Source: Marinobacterium weihaiense (GTDB lineage Bacteria; Pseudomonadota; Gammaproteobacteria; Pseudomonadales; Balneatricaceae). From it: a DNA stretch of 64,000 bases. The stretch's first letter is position 1, and each line of letters begins with the position of its first letter. Of this stretch, positions 11,037 through 21,829 are shown in pieces. A program made the position numbers and the translations under genes. The notes under the pieces are model-generated. The model searched no databases and was not told the origin of the DNA. It saw only the letters and a program-made list of their open reading frames with translations. The stretch spans positions 62,001-126,000 of the forward strand of contig NZ_JAHQZT010000001.1 of assembly GCF_019061305.1 (NCBI RefSeq), written 5' to 3'.

Positions 11037-13952
11037 ATGCAAGCAGAACAGAGTCATCCCGCATTTCGTTTCCTGCAGAGCAGGGTTGTAGAGGCCCTGA
11101 ATATAGAAGTAGCCGAGTACGAGCATGTCGCGACAGGTGCGCGCCACTATCATATGGCGTCCGATCACGATGAAAACGTGTTCCTGGTTGCCTTCCGTAC
11201 CGTCCCTGAGGATTCACGCGGTGTAGCACATATTCTCGAGCACACGGCTTTGTGCGGCAGTGAACGCTATCCGGTTCGCGACCCCTTCTTCATGATGACC
11301 CGGCGTTCACTCAACACCTTTATGAATGCATTTACCAGCAGCGACTGGACGGCCTATCCTTTTGCCAGCCAGAACCGCAAGGATTACTTCAATTTGCTCG
11401 ATGTCTACCTGGATGCGACTTTCTTTTCGCGCCTTGATTCACTCGATTTTGCCCAGGAAGGGCACCGGGTAGAGTTTGTCGAACCGAACAATCCGGATAC
11501 CGAGCTGGTGTACAAGGGCGTGGTTTACAATGAGATGAAGGGCGCCATGAGTTCGCCGGTGTCTACCCTGTGGCAGACGCTGACACGTTACCTGTTTCCA
11601 ACGACTACTTATCATCACAACAGTGGTGGTGAGCCAGATTGCATTCCGGATCTGACTTACGATGATCTGCTCGAGTTCTACCGCAGCCATTATCATCCGA
11701 GCAACGCCGTTTTCATGACCTTCGGCGATATCCCGGTGGCCGAGCTGCAGCAGCGCTTTGAAGACAACGCGCTGTCGCGCTTCGAGCGGCGTGATGATGT
11801 CATCGCGGTAGAAGACGAGAAACGCTACTTTGCACCGGTTCGAGTTGAGGAAGCTTATGCATTGACGCAGGACGACTTGAGCCGCTCAACGCATCACGTC
11901 ATGGGGTGGCTGCTACCACGCTCCATTGATCTGGATGACCTGATGCAGGCTCACCTGCTGAGCCGCGTCCTACTGGACAACTCCAGCTCTCCGCTGCGGG
12001 CAGCACTGGAATCCACCGACCTGGGCAGCGCACCCTCACCACTCTGTGGCTTGGAAGACTCCAACCGCGAAATGAGCTTCCTGTGCGGCCTTGAAGGCAG
12101 CGAGCCCGAACATGCCGCTGCATTTGAGTCGCTGGTGATGGAGACGCTGGAAAGTGTGGCACGTGATGGCATTCCCATGGATATGGTAGAAGCCCAGCTG
12201 CACCAGTTGGAATTGACCCAGCGCGAGATTACCGGCGACGGCTATCCGTTCGGCCTTCAGCTGATCATGGCATCCATGTCGGCCGCCATTCATCGCGGTC
12301 ATCCGATCGATGTACTGGATATCGACCCGGCATTGGAAAAACTGCGTGAACAGATCAAGGATCCGGAATTCATTCCGGGATTGATCCGCCGCTGGTTGCT
12401 CGACAACCCGCACCGGGTACGTCTGACCCTGCGACCGGATGCCGAGCTGGCTGAACGTCGCGATGCTGCTGAAGCTGCACGCCTGGCGCAGATCAAGGCA
12501 GGCCTGAATGATGAGCAGAAGCAGCAGATCATTCAGCAGGCCCAGGCTCTGGAGGCGCGTCAACAACAGGTGGATGACGACAGCATTCTGCCAACGGTGA
12601 CACTGGAGGATGTGCCGGCGGAACTGAAACTGCCGACGGCCACGGAGCTGGCACAGGGCGTCCTCAACACGACCCTGTTCCATGCCGGTACCAATGGTCT
12701 GGTATACCAGCAGGTGATCATTGACCTGCCAAATCTGAACGAAGATCAGCAGGCCCTGTTGCCGCTCTATACCTACTGTCTAACCGAGCTGGGCTGTGGT
12801 GAACGTGACTACCGGGCCAATCAGGCCTACCAGAGTCAGGTGACCGGCGGTCTGCATGCCTACACAAGCCTGCGCGGCAGCGTTGGTGATGAGCAAAAGG
12901 TCAACGGTTTTCTGGTGATGTCCGGCAAAGCCCTGAGCGTCAATAGCGACAAGCTGACAGCCTTGATGGCCGAAACACTAGACCACGCGCGTTTTGACGA
13001 GCACGGCCGCATTCGAGAAATCGTTGCTCAGCAGCGTGCCCGTCGCGAGCAGAGTATTACCGGTTCCGGCCATGCCCTGGCGATGATGGCTGCCAGCGCA
13101 GGCTTTGCCCCCGTGGCCCGATTCAGCCACTATACCCGTGGCTTGGAAGGTGTACGCCGCGTCAAGGCATTGGACAAGCAGCTGGAGCAGGCCGATGCCC
13201 TGCAGCAACTGTCCCGTGAGTTGACCGCGCTGCACGGTCTGATCCGTCAGGCTCCCCGACGCTTCCTGCTAGTGGCCGAAGAGGAACACCAGCAGGCGGT
13301 TCTCAATCAGCTGGAGCAATACTGGCAGCCAGCCGAGTCGTCCGACTTTGCTCCGTTGGCCTTGCCAAGTACGCGTGAACCGGTGAAGCAGCTATGGCTA
13401 ACCAGCACCCAAGTCAATTTCTGTGCCTGCGCCTTCCCGACAGTTGCCACTGGCCATCAGGATGCGGCGGCTTTGACAGTGCTGGGCGACTTTCTGCGCA
13501 ACGGTTATCTGCACCGTGCCATTCGCGAGCAGGGTGGTGCTTATGGTGCCGGTGCCGGACAGGATAACGGTGATGCCATCTTTCGCTTCTTCTCCTACCG
13601 CGACCCGCGTGTGGAAGGTACTCTGAACGACTTCCAGCAGGCCGTTGATTGGCTCAACGCCTGTGAAGACGAACAGCAGCGCCTGGAAGAGGCCGTGCTT
13701 GGAGTAATCAGTTCAATGGACAAACCGGGGTCTCCGGCGGGCGAGGCAAAATCGACCTACCACAGCTCTCTGTTTGGTCGCACGCCGGAGGTGCGTCAGG
13801 CCTTGCGTGAACAGATCTTGGCGGTAACGCTGGATGATCTCAAGCGCGTTGCCCAAACCTATTTGGTGCCAGAAAAGGCCAGTGTGGCGGTGGTCACCAG
13901 CCAAAAAACGGCCGAAGCACTGCCGGCCGATTACGAACGCATCAGCATCTGA
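11037..13952 (+). CDS. Presequence-protease-like zinc peptidase (M16C, insulinase family)
   Basis: Zinc metallopeptidase of about 971 residues resembling mitochondrial and chloroplast PreP/Cym1, which degrade free peptides inside a closed chamber. The inverted zinc motif HILEH is near residues 67-71, with the distal Glu in the YNEMKGAM region. The family layout of N- and C-terminal M16 halves joined by a helical linker is consistent with the Gln/Glu-rich middle. The frame is open from 10851, but ATG 11037 has AAAAGG eight bases upstream and gives a typical N-terminus. No signal peptide is evident, so it is probably cytoplasmic. The in vivo substrate is not known. Confidence 0.88.
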   Translation: MQAEQSHPAFRFLQSRVVEALNIEVAEYEHVATGARHYHMASDHDENVFLVAFRTVPEDSRGVAHILEHTALCGSERYPVRDPFFMMTRRSLNTFMNAFTSSDWTAYPFASQNRKDYFNLLDVYLDATFFSRLDSLDFAQEGHRVEFVEPNNPDTELVYKGVVYNEMKGAMSSPVSTLWQTLTRYLFPTTTYHHNSGGEPDCIPDLTYDDLLEFYRSHYHPSNAVFMTFGDIPVAELQQRFEDNALSRFERRDDVIAVEDEKRYFAPVRVEEAYALTQDDLSRSTHHVMGWLLPRSIDLDDLMQAHLLSRVLLDNSSSPLRAALESTDLGSAPSPLCGLEDSNREMSFLCGLEGSEPEHAAAFESLVMETLESVARDGIPMDMVEAQLHQLELTQREITGDGYPFGLQLIMASMSAAIHRGHPIDVLDIDPALEKLREQIKDPEFIPGLIRRWLLDNPHRVRLTLRPDAELAERRDAAEAARLAQIKAGLNDEQKQQIIQQAQALEARQQQVDDDSILPTVTLEDVPAELKLPTATELAQGVLNTTLFHAGTNGLVYQQVIIDLPNLNEDQQALLPLYTYCLTELGCGERDYRANQAYQSQVTGGLHAYTSLRGSVGDEQKVNGFLVMSGKALSVNSDKLTALMAETLDHARFDEHGRIREIVAQQRARREQSITGSGHALAMMAASAGFAPVARFSHYTRGLEGVRRVKALDKQLEQADALQQLSRELTALHGLIRQAPRRFLLVAEEEHQQAVLNQLEQYWQPAESSDFAPLALPSTREPVKQLWLTSTQVNFCACAFPTVATGHQDAAALTVLGDFLRNGYLHRAIREQGGAYGAGAGQDNGDAIFRFFSYRDPRVEGTLNDFQQAVDWLNACEDEQQRLEEAVLGVISSMDKPGSPAGEAKSTYHSSLFGRTPEVRQALREQILAVTLDDLKRVAQTYLVPEKASVAVVTSQKTAEALPADYERISI

Positions 13953-13971
13953 TACGCCGTTCCTACCTGTC

Positions 13972-14003
13972 ATGGCTGCCTGATTGTCTCGGGCAGCCAT
14001 TTT
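13972..14003 (+). terminator. Terminator after M16C peptidase
   Basis: Perfect stem ATGGCTGCC / GGCAGCCAT (13972-13980 and 13992-14000), 11-base loop, then TTTT. It overlaps the earliest possible start of the next gene, which argues for the later start chosen there. Confidence 0.8.
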
Positions 14004-14022
14004 CATTTCTGGAGTCTTGTTT

Positions 14023-14877
14023 TTGAATGCCAACCCCTTGTTGCAGGGGGCATTGCTGATTCTGCTGTCTGAATGGATGCTGGTGGCCAGCGGTATTATC
14101 ATCCGTCAGCTCAGTGATAGCCTGCCCACTGAAGTTCTGGTGTTTCTGCGCAACAGCCTTGGTCTGCTGTGGCTGCTGCCCTGGATCATTCGCCGAGGGC
14201 GTCGTGAACTGCCCACGCAGCGTCTGCATCTGCACCTGCTGCGGGCGCTGGTCGGCATAACCGCCATGTCCTGTCTGTATTACTCCTGGGCCAACCTGCC
14301 ACTGGCTCAGGCGGCGCTGCTGAAACAGACGTCGCCTTTCTTCGTTCCGGTGATTGCCTTCTTTTGGCTGGGCGAGCGCATTAATGCAGCCGTGCGCTGG
14401 GCGATATTGGTCGGTTTCATGGGGGTGCTGCTGATTCTGCAGCCGGGTTCGGGGGCGCTGGAATGGGCCATGATGGCAGCCCTGGCGGGTGCCGCACTGG
14501 GTGCCACCGCCAAGGTGTGTATTCGGTCGATGCGTTCTACCGAATCACCCCAGCAGATCGTGTTTTATTTTGCCCTGTTCGGATCCTGTCTGGCTGCCGT
14601 GCCGGCCTGGCAGAACTGGGTCATGCCGATGGGCACGGATTGGTTATGGCTGCTGGCCCTGGCCGCCGCCTCGACTCTTGCACAACTGCTGCTCAGTCGT
14701 GCCTATGGTTTGGCGGGTGCCGGTACTCTCGGACCCTTCACCTATGCCTCCATTCCATTTGCGGCATTGGCAGGATGGTGGATATGGGACGAAGCTATGG
14801 GTCTTTGGACGCTGGCCGGTATGGGACTGGTGTTCATGGGAGGCATGCTGGCACTTAAGGGGCAGAGCAGGGCGTAG
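14023..14877 (+). CDS. EamA/DMT-family membrane transporter
   Basis: Inner-membrane metabolite exporter or permease of the drug/metabolite superfamily, about 284 residues with ten predicted helices in two EamA repeats. The second repeat ends with the family pattern LAGAGTLGPFTYASIPFAAL. The frame is open from TTG 13984, but that codon is inside the preceding terminator; TTG 14023 has GGAG eight bases upstream, so I use it. Substrate cannot be told from sequence. It converges on icd with a shared terminator. Confidence 0.85.
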   Translation: MNANPLLQGALLILLSEWMLVASGIIIRQLSDSLPTEVLVFLRNSLGLLWLLPWIIRRGRRELPTQRLHLHLLRALVGITAMSCLYYSWANLPLAQAALLKQTSPFFVPVIAFFWLGERINAAVRWAILVGFMGVLLILQPGSGALEWAMMAALAGAALGATAKVCIRSMRSTESPQQIVFYFALFGSCLAAVPAWQNWVMPMGTDWLWLLALAAASTLAQLLLSRAYGLAGAGTLGPFTYASIPFAALAGWWIWDEAMGLWTLAGMGLVFMGGMLALKGQSRA

Positions 14878-14918
14878 ATCCCCTGTGATACCCTGATCAG
14901 TACACATGGGTACAAATA

Positions 14919-14948
14919 AAAAAGCCCGGTCACTTGACCGGGCTTTTT
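14919..14948. terminator. Bidirectional terminator between EamA gene and icd
   Basis: Stem AAAAAGCCCGGTCA / TGACCGGGCTTTTT with a two-base loop; T run on both outgoing strands. Confidence 0.92.
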
Positions 14949-14967
14949 ACTTTCTGCAAGAGCTGGC

Positions 14968-17196
14968 TTACTGTTTGAAGCTATCCAGAATCTGGTTGAA
15001 GGTGGCGCTCGGACGCATCACCTTAGCAACGGTTTCCAGACTGGCATGGTAGTAGCCATCCAGTTCAGCCGGCTTGCCCTGTACAGCATTCAGTTCGTCA
15101 ACGATCTTCTGCTCGTTTTCGGTCAGTGCATCTGCCAGCGGCTTGAATTCGGCGGCCAGTTCAGCATTCTCGGTCTGAGCGGCTACTTCCTGTGCCCAGT
15201 ACATGGCCAGATAGAAGTGGCTGCCACGGTTGTCCAGCTCACCCGCCTTGCGTGACGGAGACTTGCCGTTTTCCAGCAGACGTTCGGTTGCTTTGTCCAG
15301 CGCCTTGGCCAGAATCTGAGCGCGCGGGTTGCCTTCCTTCAGGCCCAGCTCGTCCAGAGAAACGCCCAATGCCAGGAACTCGCCCAGGGAGTCCCAACGC
15401 AGATGGTTCTCCTGCTCGACCTGCTGTACGTGCTTGGGCGCAGAGCCGCCGGCACCGGTTTCGTACATGCCGCCACCGGCCAGCATCGGTACGATGGACA
15501 GCATCTTGGCAGACGTACCCAGCTCCATGATCGGGAACAGGTCGGTCAGGTAGTCACGCAGTACGTTACCGGTTACGGAGATGGTGTCCTGACCACGGAT
15601 CATACGCTCCATGGAAACACGGATAGCTTCGTTGTAGGACATGATGCGGATGTCCAGACCTTCGGTGTCGTGCTCCTTCAGGTACTCTTCAACCTTCTTG
15701 GTCAGCTCCAGGTCGTGGGCACGTTCTTGGTCCAGCCAGAAGATGGCCGGCGTGTCGGACTGACGAGAGCGGGTAACGGCCAGCTTGACCCAATCGCGGA
15801 TCGCCGCGTCCTTGGTCTGGCAAGCGCGCCAGATGTCGCCTTTCTCGACGTCGTGCTGCATCAGCACGTTGCCGTTGGCATCAACCACACGCATGGTGCC
15901 GTCCGCTTCGATTTCGTAGGTCTTGTCGTGAGAACCGTATTCTTCGGCTTTCATCGCCATCAGACCAACGTTCGGTACGCTGCCCATTGTGGTCGGATCG
16001 AACGCGCCGTTGGTCTTGCAGAAGTTGATCATTTCCTGGTAGATACGTGCGTAAGTGGACTCCGGCATAACCGCTTTGGCGTCCTTGGTCTTGCCGTCGC
16101 GGCCCCACATTTTGCCTGAGCTGCGGATCATGGCCGGCATGGACGCATCGACGATAACGTCAGACGGTACGTGCAGGTTGGTGATGCCCTTGACGGAATC
16201 AACCATTGCCATTTCCGGACGATGCTCGTAGCAGGCGTGGATCGCTTCTTCGATCTCGTCCTGAGTGGACTGCGGCAGGGTCTTGATCTTCTCGTAGACG
16301 CTGCTCATGCCGTTGTTCGGGTTAACACCGATTTCGTTGAACAGATCGCCGTACTTGTCAAACACTTCACGGTAGAACACACGTACCGCGTGGCCAAATA
16401 CGATCGGGTGGGATACCTTCATCATGGTCGCTTTAACGTGCAGGGACCACATGATGCCGGCTTCTTTACAATCCTGCAGCGTGTCTTCAAAGAACGCGTC
16501 CAGTGCCTTGGCGCTCATGAACATGCTGTCCAGAACTTCACCCTTTTCCAGGGGCAGTTCCTTCTTGACGACCGTCTCACCACCCTTGGGTGTGAATTCG
16601 ATGCGTACATTGCCGGCTTCCGGCATAGTGATGGACTGTTCGCTGGAGAAGAAATCACCTTCGCGCATGTAATCGGCGTGAGAGCGAGACGCCTTGCTCC
16701 ATTTGCCCATGGAGTGCGGGAACTTGCGGGCGAACGCCTTGACAGCTGCCGGCGCACGGCGGTCGGAATTGCCCTGACGCAGAACCGGGTTTACCGCGCT
16801 GCCCAGGATCTTGGCGTAACGGTCGTTGGCATCCTTTTCCTCATCAGTCTGCGGGTTATCAACAAATTCGGGTACATCGTAACCCTGACCCTGCAGTTCC
16901 TTGATGGCAGCACGCAGCTGCGGCACGGACGCACTGATGTTCGGCAGTTTGATGATGTTGGCGTGCGGGTCCTTGGTCAGCTCACCCAGGGAAGCAAGGC
17001 CATCGACGACGCGCTGTTCTTCGCTCAGGCGCTCGGGGAAGGCGGCCAGAATACGGCCGGCCAGAGAGATATCGCTCAAGTCAACTTCGATGTCTGCAGA
17101 AGACGCGAAGGCACGTACAATCGGCAGCAGCGAAGAGGTCGCCAGTGCCGGTGCTTCATCAGTAAGGGTATAGATGATTTTTGATTTTGTAGGCAT
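14968..17196 (-). CDS. icd: Isocitrate dehydrogenase, monomeric NADP-dependent type
   Basis: Converts isocitrate to 2-oxoglutarate with NADPH formation in the TCA cycle. 742 residues, the length of the monomeric IDH-II class and nearly twice that of the homodimeric enzyme. Recognisable blocks are [64 protein letters not shown] and [18 protein letters not shown] 17196 follows GGGGAAAAAC. It stands alone between the EamA terminator and its own upstream region. Confidence 0.97.
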   Translation of the reverse strand: MPTKSKIIYTLTDEAPALATSSLLPIVRAFASSADIEVDLSDISLAGRILAAFPERLSEEQRVVDGLASLGELTKDPHANIIKLPNISASVPQLRAAIKELQGQGYDVPEFVDNPQTDEEKDANDRYAKILGSAVNPVLRQGNSDRRAPAAVKAFARKFPHSMGKWSKASRSHADYMREGDFFSSEQSITMPEAGNVRIEFTPKGGETVVKKELPLEKGEVLDSMFMSAKALDAFFEDTLQDCKEAGIMWSLHVKATMMKVSHPIVFGHAVRVFYREVFDKYGDLFNEIGVNPNNGMSSVYEKIKTLPQSTQDEIEEAIHACYEHRPEMAMVDSVKGITNLHVPSDVIVDASMPAMIRSSGKMWGRDGKTKDAKAVMPESTYARIYQEMINFCKTNGAFDPTTMGSVPNVGLMAMKAEEYGSHDKTYEIEADGTMRVVDANGNVLMQHDVEKGDIWRACQTKDAAIRDWVKLAVTRSRQSDTPAIFWLDQERAHDLELTKKVEEYLKEHDTEGLDIRIMSYNEAIRVSMERMIRGQDTISVTGNVLRDYLTDLFPIMELGTSAKMLSIVPMLAGGGMYETGAGGSAPKHVQQVEQENHLRWDSLGEFLALGVSLDELGLKEGNPRAQILAKALDKATERLLENGKSPSRKAGELDNRGSHFYLAMYWAQEVAAQTENAELAAEFKPLADALTENEQKIVDELNAVQGKPAELDGYYHASLETVAKVMRPSATFNQILDSFKQ

Positions 17197-17620
17197 GTTT
17201 TTCCCCGAAATGATTTATGGCTGGATTGCCAAAGGCTCGTTCGGGCGATGGATAATCACCCTGCGCTGTCCAGATGTAGAGCCTGGCGCTTGTAAATCGG
17301 CTACAAATTATAATGCCTGAAAGGGTGATTTCATACCCGGGAAGTATCGACTTAGGGCTAAGTTTGCCTCAATTCATGACTGGGCCTTGCAACGCTGTGT
17401 TGTATTGCAATTACAGTTTCAGGTCACATCCCTTATACGAAAGGTGCATTTTTGCACAATTTTTTGTAGCAAAATAAACTGATGATTCTGCGACGAAAAT
17501 GATCGCACACCAGGGTCAGGCCGGAACGAGCGTTAAACCAGAATATGAAAAGGGGCTTACCCTAAGGACAGCCCCTGTACTGTACGGTGTGCGGCTTGGT
17601 ATTGCAGAGCCGTCGTCGGT
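17197..17620. promoter_or_regulatory. Intergenic region: icd promoter and metH terminator
   Basis: For icd (minus strand) a TATAAT -10 is at 17312-17307, with a weak -35. TTGTA-N7-TACAA (17290-17306) lies just downstream, about where transcription would start, and is a possible operator. For metH (also minus strand) a hairpin AGGGGCT/AGCCCCT at 17551-17576 followed by T on that strand (17550-17548) is a likely terminator. No gene is seen here. Confidence 0.5.
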
Positions 17621-20600
17621 TTACCCCTGTTCCGGCTCGTAACCCAGATTGGGCGCCAGCCAGCGTTCGGCTTCGTCCATGCTCATGCCTTTGCGCTTGG
17701 CATAGCTTTCCACCTGATCTTCGCTGATCTTGGCCACACCGAAGTAACGCGCATCCGGATGGCTGAAGTACCAGCCGCTGACCGCGGCGGTCGGCAGCAT
17801 GGCAAAGCTGTCTGTCAGCGTCATGCCGGCATTATGCTCCACGTCCAGCAATTCCCACAGCAATGCCTTTTCGGTGTGATCCGGGCAGGCCGGGTAGCCC
17901 GGTGCCGGACGAATACCCTGGTACTGTTCGCGAATCAGCGCGTCGTTATCCAGATTCTCATCGGCGGCATACCCCCAGAACTCGGTACGCACACGCTGAT
18001 GCAGACGCTCGGCAAAGGCTTCCGCCAGACGGTCAGCCAGTGCTTTGATCATGATGCTGTTGTAATCATCATGATCGGCTTCGTACTGCTCGACCCACTT
18101 GTCGATACCGATACCCGCGGTGACCGCGAAAGCACCCACGTAATCCTGCACGCCGCTGTCCTTAGGCGCCACGTAGTCACTCAGGCAATGGTTATAGCGA
18201 CCTTCCACCTTCTGGGTCTGCTGGCGCAGGTGGTGCACCTTCATGCGCACTTGGTCACGAGTCTCATCGGCATAGATTTCGATATCGTCATGGCCCACAC
18301 AGTTGGCCGGGAAAAGGCCGAAGACGCCGCGTGCCTTCAGTTTCTTGTTGTCGATGATGTCACGCAGCATCAGCTTGGCATCTTCATACAACTTGCGCGC
18401 TTCTTCGCCCACCACTTCGTCATCCAGGATGCGCGGGAAGCGACCGGCCAGCTCCCAGGACTGGAAGAAGGGCGTCCAGTCGATGCACTGGGCCAGCTCT
18501 TCCAGATCGTAGTCTTCGAGCACATGGATGCCCGGCTGCAGCGGTACCGGCGCCTGATAGCCTTCCCATTCGATCGGTTGACGATTGGCGCGGGCGGCTT
18601 CGAGTGTTACGCGGCGCTGGTCATGCTGACGCGCGGCATGACGCTCGCGCACCGCTTCATATTCGGCTTTGATCTCCTTGATATAGCTGTCTTTCTTGGT
18701 TGCCGACAGCAGGGAGGACGCAACCCCTACAGAACGGGAAGCGTTGGTGACGTGTACCACCTGGTTGTTCTTGTAGTTGGGCTCGATCTTCACCGCGGTG
18801 TGGGCCTTGGAAGTGGTGGCGCCACCGATCAGCAGCGGGATATCGAAGCCCTGACGCTGCATCTCCTTGGCCACATGCACCATCTCGTCCAGTGACGGGG
18901 TGATCAGGCCGGACAGACCGATAATATCGGCATTGGTTTCGCGCGCGGTCTGCAGGATCTTCTCGGCCGGGACCATGACACCCAGGTCGATGATCTCGAA
19001 GTTGTTGCACTGTAGCACCACGCCGACGATGTTTTTACCGATGTCATGCACGTCGCCCTTGACGGTCGCCATGACGACCTTGCCGGCGGAGCTGCTTTCA
19101 TTGCCCTGCTTTTCTTCTTCAATGAAGGGCATCAGGTAGGCCACGGCCTTCTTCATCACACGGGCGGATTTGACCACCTGAGGCAGGAACATTTTGCCGG
19201 CACCGAAGAGGTCACCGACGATGCCCATGCCATCCATCAGCGGGCCTTCGATCACCTGTAGCGGGCGTTCGTAGTTGTGGCGGCACTCTTCCACGTCTTC
19301 ATCGACGTAGTCGGCAATGCCTTTCACCAGCGCATGGGCCAGGCGCTTGTTTACGTCCCACTCACGCCATTCCAGATCCTGCTTGACCGAAGACTCGGAC
19401 GCGCCGCCGCGGTATTTCTCGGCCAGTTCCAGCATGCGCTCGGTACCGTCTTCACGGCGGTTGAGCACGATATCTTCCACGTGTTCACGCAGTTCTTCCG
19501 GCAAGTCATCGTAGATCGCCAGCTGACCGGCGTTGACGATGCCCATGTCCATGCCTTTCTGGATGGCATGGTAGAGGAACACGCAGTGAATGGCTTCACG
19601 CACTTTGTCGTTGCCGCGGAAGGAAAAAGACACGTTGGACACGCCGCCGGACACCTTGGCGTAGGGCAGGTGCTGTTTGATCCAGCCGGTGGCATTGATG
19701 AAGTCGTTGGCGTAGTTGTCGTGCTCTTCGATACCGGTGGCGATGGCGAAGATATTGGGGTCGAAGATGATGTCTTCCGGCGGGAAGCCGACCTTGTCCA
19801 CCAGCACGCGGTAGGAGCGTTCACAGATCTCGATCTTGCGCTCGTAGGTGTCGGCCTGACCGGTTTCGTCAAAGGCCATGACCACGACAGCCGCACCATA
19901 GTGACGGATCTTGCGTGCCTGGGCGATGAAGTTCTCTTCACCTTCCTTCAAGGAAATGGAGTTGACCACGCCCTTGCCCTGGATGCGTTTGAGACCTTCT
20001 TCCATCACGTGCCACTTGGAGGAGTCAAGCATGATCGGCACACGGGAGATATCCGGCTCGGAGGCGATCAGGTTAAGGAAGCGGTTCATCGCCGCTTCGG
20101 CATCCAGCATGCCTTCGTCCATGTTGATATCAATGATCTGGGCGCCGTTTTCCACCTGCTGACGGGCTACTTCCAATGCGGTCTCGTAGTCGCCTTCCTT
20201 GATCAGGCGGCGAAACTTGGCGGAACCGGTGACGTTGGTACGCTCGCCCACGTTGACGAACAAAGTATCGGCGCCGATGTTCATCGGTTCCAGGCCGGAC
20301 AGGCGACATTCGACGGCGACCTCGGGAATCTGACGCGGCGCCTGGTCCAGCAGCGCCTCTCGGATCACCTGGATGTGGTCCGGGCGGGTACCACAACAGC
20401 CGCCCACGATATTGACGAAGCCTGACTGGGCCCATTCGCGGATCTCTTCCGCCATCTGCTCTGGGGTCTCATCATAACCACCAAAGGCGTTGGGCAGACC
20501 GGCATTGGGGTGCACGGATACATAGGTATCGGCCACGCGGGACAGCTCTTCCACGTACTGGCGCAGTTCCTTCGGCCCCAGGGCACAGTTCAAGCCAATG

Positions 20601-21343
20601 CTCAGCGGGCGCGCATGGCGCACCGAGTTCCAGAACGCCTCGGTGGTTTGGCCGGAAAGGGTGCGGCCGGAAGCATCGGTAATGGTACCGGAAATCATCA
20701 CCGGCACGCGGATGCCGTGCTGCTCGAAGTAGTGTTCGAGGGCATAGATGGCAGCCTTGGCGTTCAGAGTGTCGAAAATGGTCTCGATCAGAATGATCTG
20801 GGCGCCACCTTCCAGTAGACCGTCAATTGACTCGGTGTACGCTTCAAACAGCTCGTCGAAGGTCACGTTGCGGTAGCCCGGGTCATTCACGTCCGGTGAA
20901 ATGGAGCAGGTACGGTTGGTTGGGCCCAGCACACCGGCCACGTAACGTGGGCGATCCGGTGTTTTCGCGGTCATGGCATTGGCGGCTTCGCGGGCTAGGC
21001 GGGCGGCGGCCACGTTGATCTCGCGGCTCAACGCCTCCATCTCGTAATCGGCCATTGCGATACGGGTGGCGTTGAAGGTGTTGGTTTCGATGATATCGGC
21101 GCCACCTTCAAGGTAGGCGGTATGGATGTCACGGATCATATCCGGCTGAGTCAGCACCAGCATGTCGTTATTGCCTTTGACATCCAAGTGCCAGTCGGCA
21201 AAACGTTCACCACGAAAATCCGCTTCGGTCAGCTGGCGCTCCTGGATCATGGTGCCCATGCCGCCGTCGAGCATCAAAATACGTTGGTTCAGAGAGTGAC
21301 TGAGTTGCGCATGCAGATTATTGTCGTTCACGTGTACATCCAT
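17621..21343 (-). CDS. metH: Cobalamin-dependent methionine synthase
   Basis: Transfers the methyl group of 5-methyltetrahydrofolate to homocysteine through cob(I)alamin. 1240 residues with the four modules in order. The homocysteine module starts [13 protein letters not shown] and has zinc ligands in GLNCALG and [10 protein letters not shown]. The pterin module includes [14 protein letters not shown]. The cobalamin module has DVHDIG with the cobalt-ligand His near 766. The C-terminal AdoMet reactivation module contains [12 protein letters not shown]. Start set at ATG 21343 (AGGT upstream, MDVHVNDNN) rather than an upstream in-frame codon at 21391. A hairpin terminator is at 17551. With mtnN and luxS in this window it completes the recycling of homocysteine. 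Confidence 0.98.
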   Translation of the reverse strand: MDVHVNDNNLHAQLSHSLNQRILMLDGGMGTMIQERQLTEADFRGERFADWHLDVKGNNDMLVLTQPDMIRDIHTAYLEGGADIIETNTFNATRIAMADYEMEALSREINVAAARLAREAANAMTAKTPDRPRYVAGVLGPTNRTCSISPDVNDPGYRNVTFDELFEAYTESIDGLLEGGAQIILIETIFDTLNAKAAIYALEHYFEQHGIRVPVMISGTITDASGRTLSGQTTEAFWNSVRHARPLSIGLNCALGPKELRQYVEELSRVADTYVSVHPNAGLPNAFGGYDETPEQMAEEIREWAQSGFVNIVGGCCGTRPDHIQVIREALLDQAPRQIPEVAVECRLSGLEPMNIGADTLFVNVGERTNVTGSAKFRRLIKEGDYETALEVARQQVENGAQIIDINMDEGMLDAEAAMNRFLNLIASEPDISRVPIMLDSSKWHVMEEGLKRIQGKGVVNSISLKEGEENFIAQARKIRHYGAAVVVMAFDETGQADTYERKIEICERSYRVLVDKVGFPPEDIIFDPNIFAIATGIEEHDNYANDFINATGWIKQHLPYAKVSGGVSNVSFSFRGNDKVREAIHCVFLYHAIQKGMDMGIVNAGQLAIYDDLPEELREHVEDIVLNRREDGTERMLELAEKYRGGASESSVKQDLEWREWDVNKRLAHALVKGIADYVDEDVEECRHNYERPLQVIEGPLMDGMGIVGDLFGAGKMFLPQVVKSARVMKKAVAYLMPFIEEEKQGNESSSAGKVVMATVKGDVHDIGKNIVGVVLQCNNFEIIDLGVMVPAEKILQTARETNADIIGLSGLITPSLDEMVHVAKEMQRQGFDIPLLIGGATTSKAHTAVKIEPNYKNNQVVHVTNASRSVGVASSLLSATKKDSYIKEIKAEYEAVRERHAARQHDQRRVTLEAARANRQPIEWEGYQAPVPLQPGIHVLEDYDLEELAQCIDWTPFFQSWELAGRFPRILDDEVVGEEARKLYEDAKLMLRDIIDNKKLKARGVFGLFPANCVGHDDIEIYADETRDQVRMKVHHLRQQTQKVEGRYNHCLSDYVAPKDSGVQDYVGAFAVTAGIGIDKWVEQYEADHDDYNSIMIKALADRLAEAFAERLHQRVRTEFWGYAADENLDNDALIREQYQGIRPAPGYPACPDHTEKALLWELLDVEHNAGMTLTDSFAMLPTAAVSGWYFSHPDARYFGVAKISEDQVESYAKRKGMSMDEAERWLAPNLGYEPEQG

Positions 21344-21829
21344 TATGTGACCTGTATAGAGAGGACGCATTGTAGTCCAAAGACGAGGCAAATTGCCTGA
21401 GTGCTGGTCATACAGGATTGAAAATATTTAAAGATTGTTGCGAGGCCGATACTTTTCCAGCGTTTTTCAGGGAGCGGCAGGGCGTCAGCGGAAATCCGAT
21501 TGCGCCTACTGCTGTATACGGCGGCATGCTGCGCGTCGACAAAGGGCACCGCATTCTGGATACATGAACACCCTTAGATTAACGAATCATGTCGACACTT
21601 TGTGCATTTCAGTGTTGCCACTCGACTGATGTCATCATACTAAAGTTGCGTTTTTTACTCACAAACCACTGTTTACGTTCTATTTGCCGGGATTTGCCCC
21701 CTCATGCTAAGCCTTTTGTCGTAGTTTCCTCAGCGATAACTTTCGCTAGAGTTCCTGACCAATGACCTAAAGTGTCAACAATAAAAAAGATCTGGTTCGA
21801 ACACCCACCGAGAGTTAGAGGATGCTGCA
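21344..21829. promoter_or_regulatory. Divergent intergenic region, metH / prpE
   Basis: A minus-strand -10 TACAAT is at 21374-21369, about 26 bases before the metH start, without a convincing -35. AGAGG at 21813-21817 serves prpE. I looked for a cobalamin riboswitch ahead of metH and did not find its conserved box. Nothing else recognisable. Confidence 0.4.

Noticed and set aside
21344-21829. Cobalamin riboswitch ahead of metH
   Set aside because: GCCACT occurs once near 21617, but the rest of the conserved B12-box and core structure is missing on the metH strand.
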